This document shows, piece after piece, positions 15,860 through 24,151 of a stretch of 64,000 bases of DNA (the stretch's first letter is position 1; every line of letters starts with the position of its first letter). The stretch covers positions 37,394 to 101,393 of the forward strand of contig JAVVSK010000007.1 in NCBI GenBank assembly GCA_036654235.1, in the 5' to 3' direction. Source of the DNA: JAVVSK01 sp036654235 (GTDB taxonomy: Bacteria > Bacillota > Clostridia > Christensenellales > CAG-138). Under the pieces are notes generated by a model. The model did no database searches and was not told where the DNA came from. It was given only the letters and a program-made list of their open reading frames with translations. A program made the translations under genes and the position numbers.

Positions 15860-16315
15860 TTATGAAAATATAAGAGTCAAAAGCCCTATTATTACGGAGC
15901 TGGTTATTCCGTAAACCAAGACAGGACCGGCGAGGGAAAATAGCTTTGCGCCGACACCCATGACTAGACCTTCACGTTTAAATTCCATAGCGGGGGAAAC
16001 GATAGAGTTGGCGAAACCGGTTATAGGGACGACTGAGCCAGCCCCGGCGAACTTTCCGAGCTTATCGTAAATTCCCAGCCCTGTAAATAGGGACGCGAGA
16101 AAAACCATTACCATAGCGGTAAACGAGGAAAGCGAAGAATCGTCAAGTTCAAATAAAATTTTCCCGAGATCGGAGACTACTTGACCTAAGCAGCAAATCA
16201 ATCCACCAACTAAAAACGCCTTTAGACATTGAATGAAAATTCGGCTTTTAGGCATCTTTGCTTTTACCATAGTCTGATATTGAATATGTTCGGGATTACG
16301 GTCTTTCTTTTTCAC
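15860..16315 (-). CDS. spoVAC: Stage V sporulation protein AC
   Basis: The 151-residue product has a charged cytoplasmic N-terminus (about 1-30) and four hydrophobic segments. Conserved features are FLVGGLICCLGQVVSDLG and GSVVPITGFANSIVSPAMEFKREG, matching SpoVAC, a mechanosensitive-type channel for calcium-dipicolinate. Its ATG overlaps the stop of the upstream small ORF (16312-16315). Confidence 0.95.
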   Translation of the reverse strand: MKKKDRNPEHIQYQTMVKAKMPKSRIFIQCLKAFLVGGLICCLGQVVSDLGKILFELDDSSLSSFTAMVMVFLASLFTGLGIYDKLGKFAGAGSVVPITGFANSIVSPAMEFKREGLVMGVGAKLFSLAGPVLVYGITSSVIIGLLTLIFS

Positions 16316-16611
16316 CGCTGTTCCTCCCTTATTTTGGTTGGCACCGCATAATCGGTTTTATGATGAATCTCACGTTCTCCGGGTGCGTTTGCACCGGGCT
16401 TCCCTGTTATGTCTACTCTAGGTATCTTAACATTCGTTTTTTCCATAATTACCTCCAAATTTACAAAGCTTGCGCCTAAAAACCGTTTATCCCTTTGATT
16501 TATTGCCGCCATAAAAGTGTAAATCAAAAGTATAACGGAAAATATGAAAAAAAAACGTTTTAGGCGTTCGCCTTTTATATGCCTAGTTTGTGCAAAAAAA
16601 TTGTTTTTCAT
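16312..16611 (-). CDS. Small coupled ORF between lonB and spoVAC (possible nested start at 16446)
   Basis: This frame is open for 99 codons and overlaps both neighbours by ATGA junctions: its ATG overlaps the lonB stop and its stop overlaps the spoVAC start. The N-terminal half encodes a basic stretch and one hydrophobic helix (RFFFIFSVILLIYTFMAAI). Inside it, an ATG at 16446 has its own strong ribosome site (TTTGGAGGTAATT) and would make a 44-residue soluble, polar peptide beginning MEKTNVKIPRVDITGKPG. Either form, or both, may be made. No family is recognised. The position implies a role in spores or germination, or coupling of SpoVAC translation. Confidence 0.6.
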   Translation of the reverse strand: MKNNFFAQTRHIKGERLKRFFFIFSVILLIYTFMAAINQRDKRFLGASFVNLEVIMEKTNVKIPRVDITGKPGANAPGEREIHHKTDYAVPTKIREEQR

Positions 16612-18281
16612 GTTTCACTCGCCGGGAGCGCTGCGATAACGTTCTCTTTTTCCGCGCTTAAAACGACAGGTTGTTTATTTGTAAGTCCAAAGTTAATCAG
16701 TTCTTCGACCGTAGAAATCTTTATGAGCTTTATACCGGAGTCAATACGTTCGGAATTTTCAAGCGGGTATATTACAAATTTTGCGCCGCTTTCCGCCGCA
16801 GCCTTGACTTTTTCGGATAAACCGCCTATTGCGTGAACCGTTCCAAGAAGAGACACTTCGCCGGTCAGTGCAGTTTTGGCGCGTGGAGGTCTTTTTGTTA
16901 TTGCGCTCATAAGCGCGAGGCAGAAGGCGGCACCGGCGCTGGGTCCGTCGACGGGTATTCCACCGACAATGTTAAATAAAATATCAAGTGATGCACAGTC
17001 GATAGAGAAGCACCTTTCAATAGCGGCGACGACGTTGGAGACGGAAGCCATAACCGTACTTTGACGTTTTAACTTTCTATTTCCCGCGTCGATCTCCTCT
17101 TCGAAAATCGCGCCGGATATATTTAGGGTTCCGGACGCGCCACGCTTTTTAGAGACAGTGCATTCGATTTCAAAAACGGAGCCTTCGGAGGCGGAAACGC
17201 CAAGTCCGAAAGATACGCCTACCTTCTCGGTTTCTGTCATTGCATATTTATATTTTTTTACAAATCTGCATGTTCTTGCGACCCAATCAATATCGCGCTC
17301 TTCAATTATCATGCGCTTTTCGAGGGCGGCAACTTCGCTAGAAAGTTCGATTATATTTACGGCATCGCGACCCGAACGGGAATACATAGCCGTATCGGCG
17401 AGAGCTTTTCTCGTTATGCCGCCGCCGAGACCGGAGACTGCGTTTTTAGCGATTTTTTCGAGACTTTCATTATTGAGCGGAGAAAAAAACAGCTCGACGC
17501 AGCGCGACCTTAGCGCTGCCGGTATTTCCTCGGGAGAACGGGTAGTTGCTCCGATAAGTCGAAAATCGGCGGGCATTCCGTTTTGAAAAATATCATGTAT
17601 ATAACTGGGTATACTGCTGTTATCCTTACTGTAATAGGAACTTTCAAAAAACACTCGTCTGTCCTCAAGAACCTTTAAAAGCTTATTCATCTGCATAGGA
17701 TGAAGCTCCCCTATTTCGTCTAAAAATAAAACTCCGCAGTGCGCCCGGCTTACCGCGCCCGGTTTCGGCTGAGGTATTCCCATTTGTCCAAGCGCCCCTG
17801 CGCCCTGATATATTGGATCATGAACCGAACCCAATAGCGGATCAGCAATCGATCTTTCGTCGAACCGAACGCAAGTCGCATCGATTTCTATGAATGCGCT
17901 ATTTTCATTAAAAGGAGATCCTGGAGACTTTTTAGCTTCTTCGAGAACTAGACGTGCAGCGCATGTTTTTCCTACACCGGGAGGACCGTATATCAAAATA
18001 TGTTGTGGATTTTTTCCGCAAAGCGTCGCGCGGAGTGCCATTATTCCGTCGTCTTGTCCAATAATATCTCTCATATTTTTTGGACGAACGTGTTCGCTGA
18101 GAGGTTCACTAAGAGAGGTCTCCCGCATTTTAGCAAGATCCTTTATTTCTCTTCTGTCGTCTCTGCCGTTTATTATTGGCTTTGACGAACAATCACATTT
18201 TTTATTTTTTTTGATTGCGACGCAGGCTATTATTCCCGCTATTAGTACAACTTCTATTATTAGCCATTCCCAAAAATTCAT
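16608..18281 (-). CDS. lonB: ATP-dependent protease LonB, membrane-anchored
   Basis: This 557-residue Lon-family protease differs from LonA in lacking the N-terminal substrate domain and having one membrane helix (about 5-24). The AAA+ module has Walker A GPPGVGKT (99-106), Walker B VLFLDEIGE, and sensor segments. The C-terminal S16 domain has the Ser-Lys dyad: Ser448 in DGPSAGA and Lys491 in GLSEKVKAA. In Bacillus, LonB is a forespore protease that controls sigma-factor activity. Here it heads the spoVA operon behind a forespore-type promoter (18344-18372). Ribosome site GCGGAGG. Confidence 0.94.
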   Translation of the reverse strand: MNFWEWLIIEVVLIAGIIACVAIKKNKKCDCSSKPIINGRDDRREIKDLAKMRETSLSEPLSEHVRPKNMRDIIGQDDGIMALRATLCGKNPQHILIYGPPGVGKTCAARLVLEEAKKSPGSPFNENSAFIEIDATCVRFDERSIADPLLGSVHDPIYQGAGALGQMGIPQPKPGAVSRAHCGVLFLDEIGELHPMQMNKLLKVLEDRRVFFESSYYSKDNSSIPSYIHDIFQNGMPADFRLIGATTRSPEEIPAALRSRCVELFFSPLNNESLEKIAKNAVSGLGGGITRKALADTAMYSRSGRDAVNIIELSSEVAALEKRMIIEERDIDWVARTCRFVKKYKYAMTETEKVGVSFGLGVSASEGSVFEIECTVSKKRGASGTLNISGAIFEEEIDAGNRKLKRQSTVMASVSNVVAAIERCFSIDCASLDILFNIVGGIPVDGPSAGAAFCLALMSAITKRPPRAKTALTGEVSLLGTVHAIGGLSEKVKAAAESGAKFVIYPLENSERIDSGIKLIKISTVEELINFGLTNKQPVVLSAEKENVIAALPASET

Positions 18282-18343
18282 TTAAACCTCCGCTAATGAT
18301 TAAAACCCTAGAACCGTTAAATGCTAAATCATTACAATGTCTT

Positions 18344-18372
18344 TAGTATGGTCATATTTCATTGCTTTAAGC
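18344..18372 (-). promoter_or_regulatory. Forespore-type (sigma-G/sigma-F) promoter of lonB-spoVA
   Basis: On the minus strand GCTTA (18372-18368), a 17-base spacer and CATACTA (18350-18344). The -10 element matches the sigma-G/sigma-F consensus (CATnnTA) and the -35 differs from GCATA by one base. No good sigma-A promoter is visible in the same interval. Confidence 0.5.
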
Positions 18373-18478
18373 GGTTAATTATTGGTAAGTGCGGCTAATA
18401 TTTCTTATATCTGATTTAATTTATGGAATAAAGAATCTTTGCTTTTTTTGTGCAGATTTATATGAATGAAATTCGTTT

Positions 18479-18919
18479 TTATATTTCTCTATATAACAAG
18501 ACCGATGAAAAAATTTCCTGAAAATGATTTTTTAAATAAAAATCATGAGACGGAAAATCTTTCACTGTTCCTAAAAGCAGCGAACCTGCGCCCATTGCTT
18601 TAGCTTTTTCTGAAATTAAATTTATAAAAACACTACCTAAACCATTTCTCTGTTTTATTGGTGATATACAAAAATTTTCAATTCTCATATAATCTTTATC
18701 TGTGCATGGTATCAAAATGCAAAGTGCAATTCCGACAATTTCGTCAGAATCTAAAAGCACATAACAGGATTTAGGCTGGAACGATATGAATTTCGAAATA
18801 TATTTTTGCATTTCAAACAAATCGTGGCATTCGTTCCAAGGCTCCTCGCGGTAAGCTTCAACGCATATTTGAGCATATTTTAAAATATACTCGTTTGTCA
18901 TTTCTTCAATCTTTATCAT
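18479..18919 (-). CDS. GNAT-family N-acetyltransferase
   Basis: This 146-residue single-domain GNAT protein transfers an acetyl group from acetyl-CoA to an unknown amine. Strands 1-3 include YVLLDSDEIVGIALCILIP. Motif A is IENFCISPIKQRNGLGSVFI in pieces, with the pyrophosphate-binding loop Q/RxxGxG, and motif B is SHDFYLKNHFQE. The gene stands alone between the lonB promoter region and the hnd operon terminator, so context gives no substrate. Its third-position bases are more A/T-rich than its neighbours, which hints at separate acquisition. Confidence 0.8.
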   Translation of the reverse strand: MIKIEEMTNEYILKYAQICVEAYREEPWNECHDLFEMQKYISKFISFQPKSCYVLLDSDEIVGIALCILIPCTDKDYMRIENFCISPIKQRNGLGSVFINLISEKAKAMGAGSLLLGTVKDFPSHDFYLKNHFQEIFSSVLLYREI

Positions 18920-19009
18920 TTGTCGCTCTCCTTTAAAATATAAATAAGCTTATCATAAATTCAGAGGTAACTCAAAGCAAATAAGCGCGCGATAAGGTAT
19001 ATCTTAATA

Positions 19010-19051
19010 AAATAAAAAAAGCGGTAATCACAATATTACTGTGATTACCGC
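19010..19051 (-). terminator. Rho-independent terminator of the hnd operon
   Basis: A perfect 12-pair stem (19021-19032 with 19040-19051; GCGGTAATCACA) is followed on the minus strand by TTTTTTTATTTTATT. It lies 21 bases after the hndC stop, so no catalytic hydrogenase gene belongs to this transcript. Confidence 0.92.
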
Positions 19052-19072
19052 CGGAACTATTAAAACGAAGGA

Positions 19073-20869
19073 TTATCTTTTGGAGATAGCACCGAACTTA
19101 CATTTATCCATGCAAGCGCCGCACTTTATGCATTTAGAGTTATCAATGACGAACGGATTCCTGACGACACCGGAGATAGCATTAGACGGACAATTCCTCG
19201 CGCAAAGGGAACATCCTTTGCACTTTTCCGGATCAATAACGTATGAAAGCAAAGACTTACATACGCCGGCGGGACAACGTTTTTCATTGATATGCGCCTC
19301 ATACTCGTCTCTAAAATATCTGATAGTTGAGAGAACGGGGTTAGGAGCGGTTTGACCAAGACCACAAAGAGCCGATGCTTTTATGTTTTTAGCGAGAGCT
19401 TCAAGCTTTTCGATATCGCCCGGTTCGCCTTTGCCGTCGGTTATCTTAGTCAGCATTTCGAGCATACGCCGAGTTCCAATTCTGCACGGGGGGCATTTTC
19501 CGCAACTTTCGTCGACCGTAAATTCGAGGAAAAACTTAGCAATGTTTACCATGCAATTGTCCTCGTCCATAACTATCATTCCACCGGAACCCATCATTGA
19601 ACCTATAGAAATAAGATTATCATAATCTATTGGTATATCAAGGTGCGAAGCGGGGATACATCCACCGGAAGGACCGCCGGTTTGAGCCGCTTTAAACTTT
19701 TTACCGCCCGGAATTCCGCCGCCAATGTCATATACGATTTCACGGAGCGTCGTACCCATAGGTACTTCAACGAGTCCGGTGTTGTTTATTTTTCCACCGA
19801 GAGCGAAAACTTTCGTACCCTTGCTCTTCTCGGTACCCATTGAAGAAAACCAATCCGCGCCGTTCAATATGATCTGACAAACATTGGCGTATGTTTCAAC
19901 GTTGTTAAGGAGAGTCGGCTTTCCGAAAAGTCCTTTTACAGCGGGGAACGGAGGACGCGGACGGGGTTCGCCGCGACTACCCTCGATAGATGCAAGGAGA
20001 GCGGTTTCTTCACCGCAAACAAATGCGCCCGAACCGAGGCGAAGATCAACGTCAAAGTTGAATCCGGCTCCGAATATATCTTTACCGAGAAGACCCATAG
20101 CGCGCGCCTGTGCAATAGCTATGCGCAGACGTTTAACGGCGATAGGATATTCAGCGCGGATATAAATATAACCCTGAGATGCACCAATCGCGTATCCCGC
20201 AATTGCCATTGCTTCGAGAACGGCATGTGGATCGCCTTCGAGAACGGATCTATCCATGAATGCGCCGGGGTCGCCCTCGTCTGCGTTACAACAGACATAT
20301 TTTATATCGCTTTCGGGACGCTTAGCAAGATCCCACTTTAGCCCTGTTGGGAATCCTCCGCCGCCTCTGCCACGAAGACCGGATTTCTTGATGGTGTCGA
20401 CGACTTCGTCACGCGAAAGCTCGGTTAAACATTTTGCGAGAGCTCTATAACCGTCAAAGGCGATATATTCTTCGATGTTTTCCGGGTCGATTACGCCGCA
20501 ATTGCGAAGAGCAATACGCTTTTGCTTTTTATAAAAATCAACTTCGTTTAGCGAACGAATGGTATTTTCCTCTGTTATGCTGTGAGAATACAGAAGTTCA
20601 GGAATTATTCTACCCTTTAACAAATGCTCGCTGACAATGCGTGGAACATCTGTAGCCTTTATATGACTGTAGAACGCGCCTTCCGGATAAATTATGACCA
20701 CGGGGCCATTTTCACAAAGGCCGAAACATCCGGTTGGAACGACCTTAACTTCTTTCTCAAGCCCGGCATTTTTGATCTCTTCCTCAAAAACTTCAACAAG
20801 CTTGTGAGCGCCGGACGATGAACATCCGGTGCCGGTGCAAATGAGAACTTGAGAGCGATAGAAATTCAT
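19073..20869 (-). CDS. hndC: NADH-binding iron-sulfur flavoprotein, NuoF/HndC/HydB type
   Basis: The 598-residue product has, in order: an N-terminal thioredoxin-like [2Fe-2S] domain (Cys11, Cys16, Cys48, Cys52); the NuoF FMN/NADH domain with GLRGRGGGGFPTGLKW and CNADEGDPGAFMDR; an SLBB segment; the [4Fe-4S] loop ESCGKCPPCRIGT with ALCGLGQ; and a C-terminal two-[4Fe-4S] ferredoxin (CKGCSLCARNCP, CIKCGACMDKC). This is the beta-subunit layout of electron-bifurcating NADH- or NADPH-ferredoxin hydrogenases and related formate dehydrogenases. It probably passes electrons between NADH, ferredoxin and a partner enzyme. The partner is not encoded here because the operon ends right after this gene. 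Confidence 0.93.
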   Translation of the reverse strand: MNFYRSQVLICTGTGCSSSGAHKLVEVFEEEIKNAGLEKEVKVVPTGCFGLCENGPVVIIYPEGAFYSHIKATDVPRIVSEHLLKGRIIPELLYSHSITEENTIRSLNEVDFYKKQKRIALRNCGVIDPENIEEYIAFDGYRALAKCLTELSRDEVVDTIKKSGLRGRGGGGFPTGLKWDLAKRPESDIKYVCCNADEGDPGAFMDRSVLEGDPHAVLEAMAIAGYAIGASQGYIYIRAEYPIAVKRLRIAIAQARAMGLLGKDIFGAGFNFDVDLRLGSGAFVCGEETALLASIEGSRGEPRPRPPFPAVKGLFGKPTLLNNVETYANVCQIILNGADWFSSMGTEKSKGTKVFALGGKINNTGLVEVPMGTTLREIVYDIGGGIPGGKKFKAAQTGGPSGGCIPASHLDIPIDYDNLISIGSMMGSGGMIVMDEDNCMVNIAKFFLEFTVDESCGKCPPCRIGTRRMLEMLTKITDGKGEPGDIEKLEALAKNIKASALCGLGQTAPNPVLSTIRYFRDEYEAHINEKRCPAGVCKSLLSYVIDPEKCKGCSLCARNCPSNAISGVVRNPFVIDNSKCIKCGACMDKCKFGAISKR

Positions 20870-20886
20870 CTCATTACCTCCAACGG

Positions 20887-21264
20887 TTATTTATTATTCG
20901 ATTCGTAATACCCGATAGTGTACTCTGTTACTACGTTGTTGTTTACAATGTGTTCCGTTATTATTCTCCCTACCATATCGGGAGTAACTTTAACATAGGT
21001 TACCTTTTCTTCGCCGGGCTTGTAAACCTCAACGATGGGCTCTAAACGGCAAACGCCGATGCAGCCCGTTTGCGCGACTACAACGTTTTGTAAGCCGCGG
21101 CTTGTTACTTCGTCCATAAATGCAACAAGAACGGGACGCGCGCCCGCCGCTATGCCGCAGGTCGCCATGCCGACGACAATTCGCGTACCGTCGTTTTCTT
21201 TACGAAAACCAATGGTATCGAGAGTCTTTTTGCGGATAGCTTCAAGCTCTGCCAATGTTTTCAT
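20887..21264 (-). CDS. hndB: Thioredoxin-like [2Fe-2S] ferredoxin, HndB type
   Basis: This 125-residue protein belongs to the small HndB-like [2Fe-2S] family that accompanies NuoE- and NuoF-like subunits. The N-terminal helix is followed by VVGMATCGIAAGARPVL (Cys36) and AQTGCIGVCRLEPIVEV (Cys68, Cys72). Only these three cysteines are visible, so a fourth ligand is non-Cys or contributed otherwise, as the GIAAGAR loop in this family suggests. It overlaps the upstream ATPase gene by four bases and precedes hndC by 17. It probably carries electrons within the Hnd-type complex. Confidence 0.88.
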   Translation of the reverse strand: MKTLAELEAIRKKTLDTIGFRKENDGTRIVVGMATCGIAAGARPVLVAFMDEVTSRGLQNVVVAQTGCIGVCRLEPIVEVYKPGEEKVTYVKVTPDMVGRIITEHIVNNNVVTEYTIGYYESNNK

Positions 21265-21821
21265 ATTATCATACCTCCGTTAATTTCAGTAATTCCTTCA
21301 TTCAAACTATCCCCGATAAACGCCATAACATCGGGAACACTAAAAGGGATATCGCCCAAGACGCGCCGAACTTCCTTAGTGTCAAATTTAAATTCCGCTT
21401 CATCAAGTTTATAGACAAATAAAAAGTCAACATCCTGATTGCAGACAATAAGAATTTTCATAGTATCGGCAATATCGCCGAGCGGTGGACGGTCAATGTG
21501 CGAAAGCGTATAAGTAGCGGCAATAAATGTACCTTTTCCGAGAGCCGATTCGAGAGAAAAACTCCCGTCGGTCATTTCTGCCCCCGCTTTAAAAAACGGA
21601 ATCCCGAGACCGACTTTCCTCGTAGTTCGACTAGTCGAAAAAGGGCTTATTACGTGCGCCGCCGTATCTTCGTCCATACCCTTCCCGTCATCTCGGACAG
21701 AAACCGTCAAATTGTCGGCATCCGTTTCAATTTCAATGCAAATTTCGACATTTTTAGCATTTGCGGATATCGAATTCTCTACTATATCAAGAATATGCAG
21801 TGAAATATCTTTCATCATCAT
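21261..21821 (-). CDS. Small HATPase-domain protein in the hnd operon
   Basis: This 186-residue protein has a GHKL ATPase domain: N-box LHILDIVENSISANAK (Asn16), G1 box RDDGKGMD, and the G2-like KVGLGIPFFKAG. There is no sensor, transmembrane or His-phosphotransfer segment, so it is not a complete histidine kinase. The C-terminal about 70 residues are of unknown type. Genes like this recur between the NuoE-like and ferredoxin genes of Hnd/Hyd operons in Clostridia and may regulate or assemble the complex. It starts with ATG ATG ATG; the first has the better spacing from AGAGG. It is 7 bases after hndA and overlaps hndB. Confidence 0.85.
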   Translation of the reverse strand: MMMKDISLHILDIVENSISANAKNVEICIEIETDADNLTVSVRDDGKGMDEDTAAHVISPFSTSRTTRKVGLGIPFFKAGAEMTDGSFSLESALGKGTFIAATYTLSHIDRPPLGDIADTMKILIVCNQDVDFLFVYKLDEAEFKFDTKEVRRVLGDIPFSVPDVMAFIGDSLNEGITEINGGMII

Positions 21822-21828
21822 AAAGGAA

Positions 21829-22317
21829 TTAACCTCTTTGACGATGGTTCTCTATAATGTCTTTGACGTTTTCCGGCGTAAGCCTACCATATACTTCGTC
21901 GCCAACCATCATGGCGGGAGCAAGACCGCAGCATCCTATGCAGCGCGTTGCAACAAGCGAAAACATCCCATCTTCGGTCGTTTCGCCGTTTTGTATTCCC
22001 AGCTCTTTAACCAACTCGTCATAAACAAGCTGTGCGCCACGAACGTAGCAAGCAGTACCTAAGCACATTCCAACGGCATATTTTCCGCGAGGTTGCAATG
22101 TAAATAATGAATAAAAGGTTGCTATTCCGTAAATGGTGGAAACCGGGGTTTCTGTCTTCTCAGAAATATACTGCTGAACTTCCTCATCGAGGCAGCCGAT
22201 AATCTCTTGCGCTCTTTGCATTATGGGGAGCAAACCGCCCTGCTCATTTTTCCATTGCGCAATGACGGAATCAAGCTCTTTATAAAGCTCTTTTCTGGCT
22301 TCGGTGACGTTCACCAT
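21829..22317 (-). CDS. hndA: NuoE-like [2Fe-2S] subunit, HndA/HydC type
   Basis: This 162-residue thioredoxin-like [2Fe-2S] protein matches the 24-kDa subunit family. An N-terminal helical bundle (LLPIMQRAQEIIGCL, VSTIYGIATFYSLF) is followed by the cluster ligands Cys85 and Cys90 in CLGTACYVRGA and Cys126 and Cys130 in RCIGCCGLAP. It is the smallest subunit of NADH-dependent bifurcating hydrogenases and partners HndC. First gene of the operon, behind GGAGGTAGG. Confidence 0.93.
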   Translation of the reverse strand: MVNVTEARKELYKELDSVIAQWKNEQGGLLPIMQRAQEIIGCLDEEVQQYISEKTETPVSTIYGIATFYSLFTLQPRGKYAVGMCLGTACYVRGAQLVYDELVKELGIQNGETTEDGMFSLVATRCIGCCGLAPAMMVGDEVYGRLTPENVKDIIENHRQRG

Positions 22318-22378
22318 AATTGCCCTACCTCCTAAAAATCAGGTCACTTTGCGCGATTTATGCAAAATGACGTTATTT

Positions 22379-22394
22379 TGTGTTTAAATACACA
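22379..22394. promoter_or_regulatory. Candidate operator of the hnd operon
   Basis: TGTGT and ACACA arms flank TTAAAT, giving a 16-base near-palindrome. It lies just downstream of a plausible -10 (TACAAT on the minus strand, 22408-22403; -35 weak TTTATT at 22431-22426), so near the transcription start. The shape is loosely like redox-sensing Rex sites (TTGT...ACAA), but the match is partial. Confidence 0.35.
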
Positions 22395-22642
22395 CATGCT
22401 TGATTGTAGCACAAGAAGAGATAAAAATAAAGCCATTTTACAGCTCAAAGTGAATATATTTGTAGTATATGAAAGGAAAATTTATGCATTTTTTATTTTT
22501 GTCAATCTAAAAAATAAAAAGCCAACTCCGTTTTATGTTTAATGCACCTATTTATACCGGATGCATTTTTTGAATTCTAAGAAAATGTTTAGAAAAAATA
22601 CGTTTTTTCTCAAAAAAACACTTTTAAATTAATAAAAAGTGG

Positions 22643-22671
22643 TTGCTAAGAACAGTGAAATGGGTTATAAT
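22643..22671 (+). promoter_or_regulatory. Sigma-A promoter of the division/cell-wall cluster
   Basis: TTGCTA (22643-22648), a 17-base spacer and consensus TATAAT (22666-22671), with mraZ starting 54 bases later. The rest of 22432-22642 is A/T-rich, with only an A/T hairpin at 22591-22610. Confidence 0.8.
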
Positions 22672-22724
22672 GGTGCAAGGATGCTTGAAGTAGATATATT
22701 TGATTCGAAAGGAGGAATGCCAAC

Positions 22725-23171
22725 GTGCTTATGGGGTCTTTTTCACACACGGTAGACGGTAAGGGTCGCGTATTTATACCCTCAAAATGGCGCGACGAAC
22801 TGGGCGCAACGGTTGTTATAACCGGGGATTTCCTTCTTGAGGAAAATTTCGGGTGCTTGATAGGTATGTCGGTAATAGAGTGGCAAAAACAGGTTGAAAA
22901 GATGGCAAACGTGCCGAGAACCGATAGAGCCGCATATGCCGAGATTAGAAAAACTATAGCGAGCGCCTCTGAATGCGAAGTGGATAAGCAGGGGCGAATT
23001 CTCTTACCGACTACGCTTCGCGCGTTTTTTAAGATTTCTGATATGGCTACTTTAAACGGAGTTATAGATAGGTTTGAAATTTGGCCGCCGAATTGCTGGG
23101 AAGAATATAAACAGGCACCTATTTCCGACGTTAATGAAACTATGGAAGCTTTGGGTAGGTACGGACTTTGA
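22725..23171 (+). CDS. mraZ: Transcriptional regulator MraZ
   Basis: The 148-residue product has two SpoVT/AbrB-like swapped-hairpin repeats: GSFSHTVDGKGRVFIPSKWRDEL at the N-terminus and SASECEVDKQGRILLPTTLRAF in the second half, each with the DxKGR-type core. MraZ represses the cluster it heads by binding its own promoter. Translation probably starts at GTG 22725, nine bases after AAAGGAGG; an ATG six bases later is the alternative. It overlaps rsmH by four bases. Confidence 0.95.
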   Translation: MLMGSFSHTVDGKGRVFIPSKWRDELGATVVITGDFLLEENFGCLIGMSVIEWQKQVEKMANVPRTDRAAYAEIRKTIASASECEVDKQGRILLPTTLRAFFKISDMATLNGVIDRFEIWPPNCWEEYKQAPISDVNETMEALGRYGL

Positions 23172-24100
23172 GTATATTTCATGCGCCAATAATGGTTTCT
23201 GAAATAATGGAACTTATGAATCCCGGGCGCTGCGGAATATATATCGACGGAACGCTTGGAGGGGGCGGTCATTCGAAAGTTATTCTGTCGCTCATGGGTG
23301 ATGGTTCGCGCCTTTTTGGTATAGACAGAGATGAGGACGCTATTGCGGAAGCTAAAAGCACAATAAATGACGATAGGTTTACTGCCGTTCGCGGAAACTT
23401 TTTTGATATAAATAAGATAATGAATACGCTGAATATAAGCGGTGTTGACGGTATTCTTCTTGACCTCGGAGTATCTTCGCATCAGCTTGACGATGCGTCG
23501 CGCGGGTTTTCATATAATAGCGATGCGGGTCTTGATATGCGAATGGATAAATCTCAGCCGTTTTCTGCTTACGATGTCGTTAATACTTATAGTCAGGACG
23601 ATCTGCGAAGAATAATATTTGAATATGGTGAAGAAAGGTTCGCCTCAAGGGTGGCGAACGCGATAGTGCGTCAAAGAAATATTGAGCCTATTGAGAACAC
23701 ATTGAGATTGGCTGAGATAATTAAGTTAGCTATTCCGACGGCGGCAGCTAGGAGCGAAAGACAGCATCCGGCAAGAAGAACGTTTCAGGCGATCCGTATA
23801 GAGGTGAATTCCGAGCTTAAAGGTTTGGACAAGGCGGTTAGCGATGCGCATGATGCTTTAAATAAAGACGGTGTTTTGTCTATTTTGACCTTTCATTCTC
23901 TCGAAGACAGAATTGTTAAAACGGCGTTTAAACGTTTCGAAGATCCATGCGTTTGTAGTAAAAAAGCTCCGGTATGTACTTGCGGGCTTAAAGCGACGGT
24001 GGAGATACTTACAAAACGGCCTTTAACGGCGGGTGCCGATGAAATATCGAATAATCCGAGGGCAAAGAGCGCTAAGCTTAGGGCGATAAAAAAGCTGTAA
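23168..24100 (+). CDS. rsmH: 16S rRNA (cytosine-1402 N4) methyltransferase RsmH
   Basis: This 310-residue MraW-family SAM-dependent methyltransferase modifies C1402 in the decoding centre. Key segments are the SAM loop DGTLGGGGHS, DLGVSSHQLD, FSYNSDAGLDMRMD, ARRTFQAIRIEVN and ILTFHSLEDRIVK. The start is a TTG overlapping the mraZ stop (TTGA). It is chosen because the next ATG would remove conserved residues before the first strand. Confidence 0.95.
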   Translation: MSIFHAPIMVSEIMELMNPGRCGIYIDGTLGGGGHSKVILSLMGDGSRLFGIDRDEDAIAEAKSTINDDRFTAVRGNFFDINKIMNTLNISGVDGILLDLGVSSHQLDDASRGFSYNSDAGLDMRMDKSQPFSAYDVVNTYSQDDLRRIIFEYGEERFASRVANAIVRQRNIEPIENTLRLAEIIKLAIPTAAARSERQHPARRTFQAIRIEVNSELKGLDKAVSDAHDALNKDGVLSILTFHSLEDRIVKTAFKRFEDPCVCSKKAPVCTCGLKATVEILTKRPLTAGADEISNNPRAKSAKLRAIKKL

Positions 24101-24151
24101 CCAAAAGCATCGTTAATTGGCGATACATAGCATACAAAGGAGGAGCATAAC

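Noticed and set aside
22591..22610. A/T-only hairpin before mraZ
   Set aside because: Runs of A and T pair easily by chance in an A/T-rich spacer; no supporting feature.
22646..23482. Long open frame on the minus strand opposite mraZ and rsmH
   Set aside because: It is antisense to two well-conserved genes, has no ribosome site and no family features; it reflects the codon bias of the real genes.
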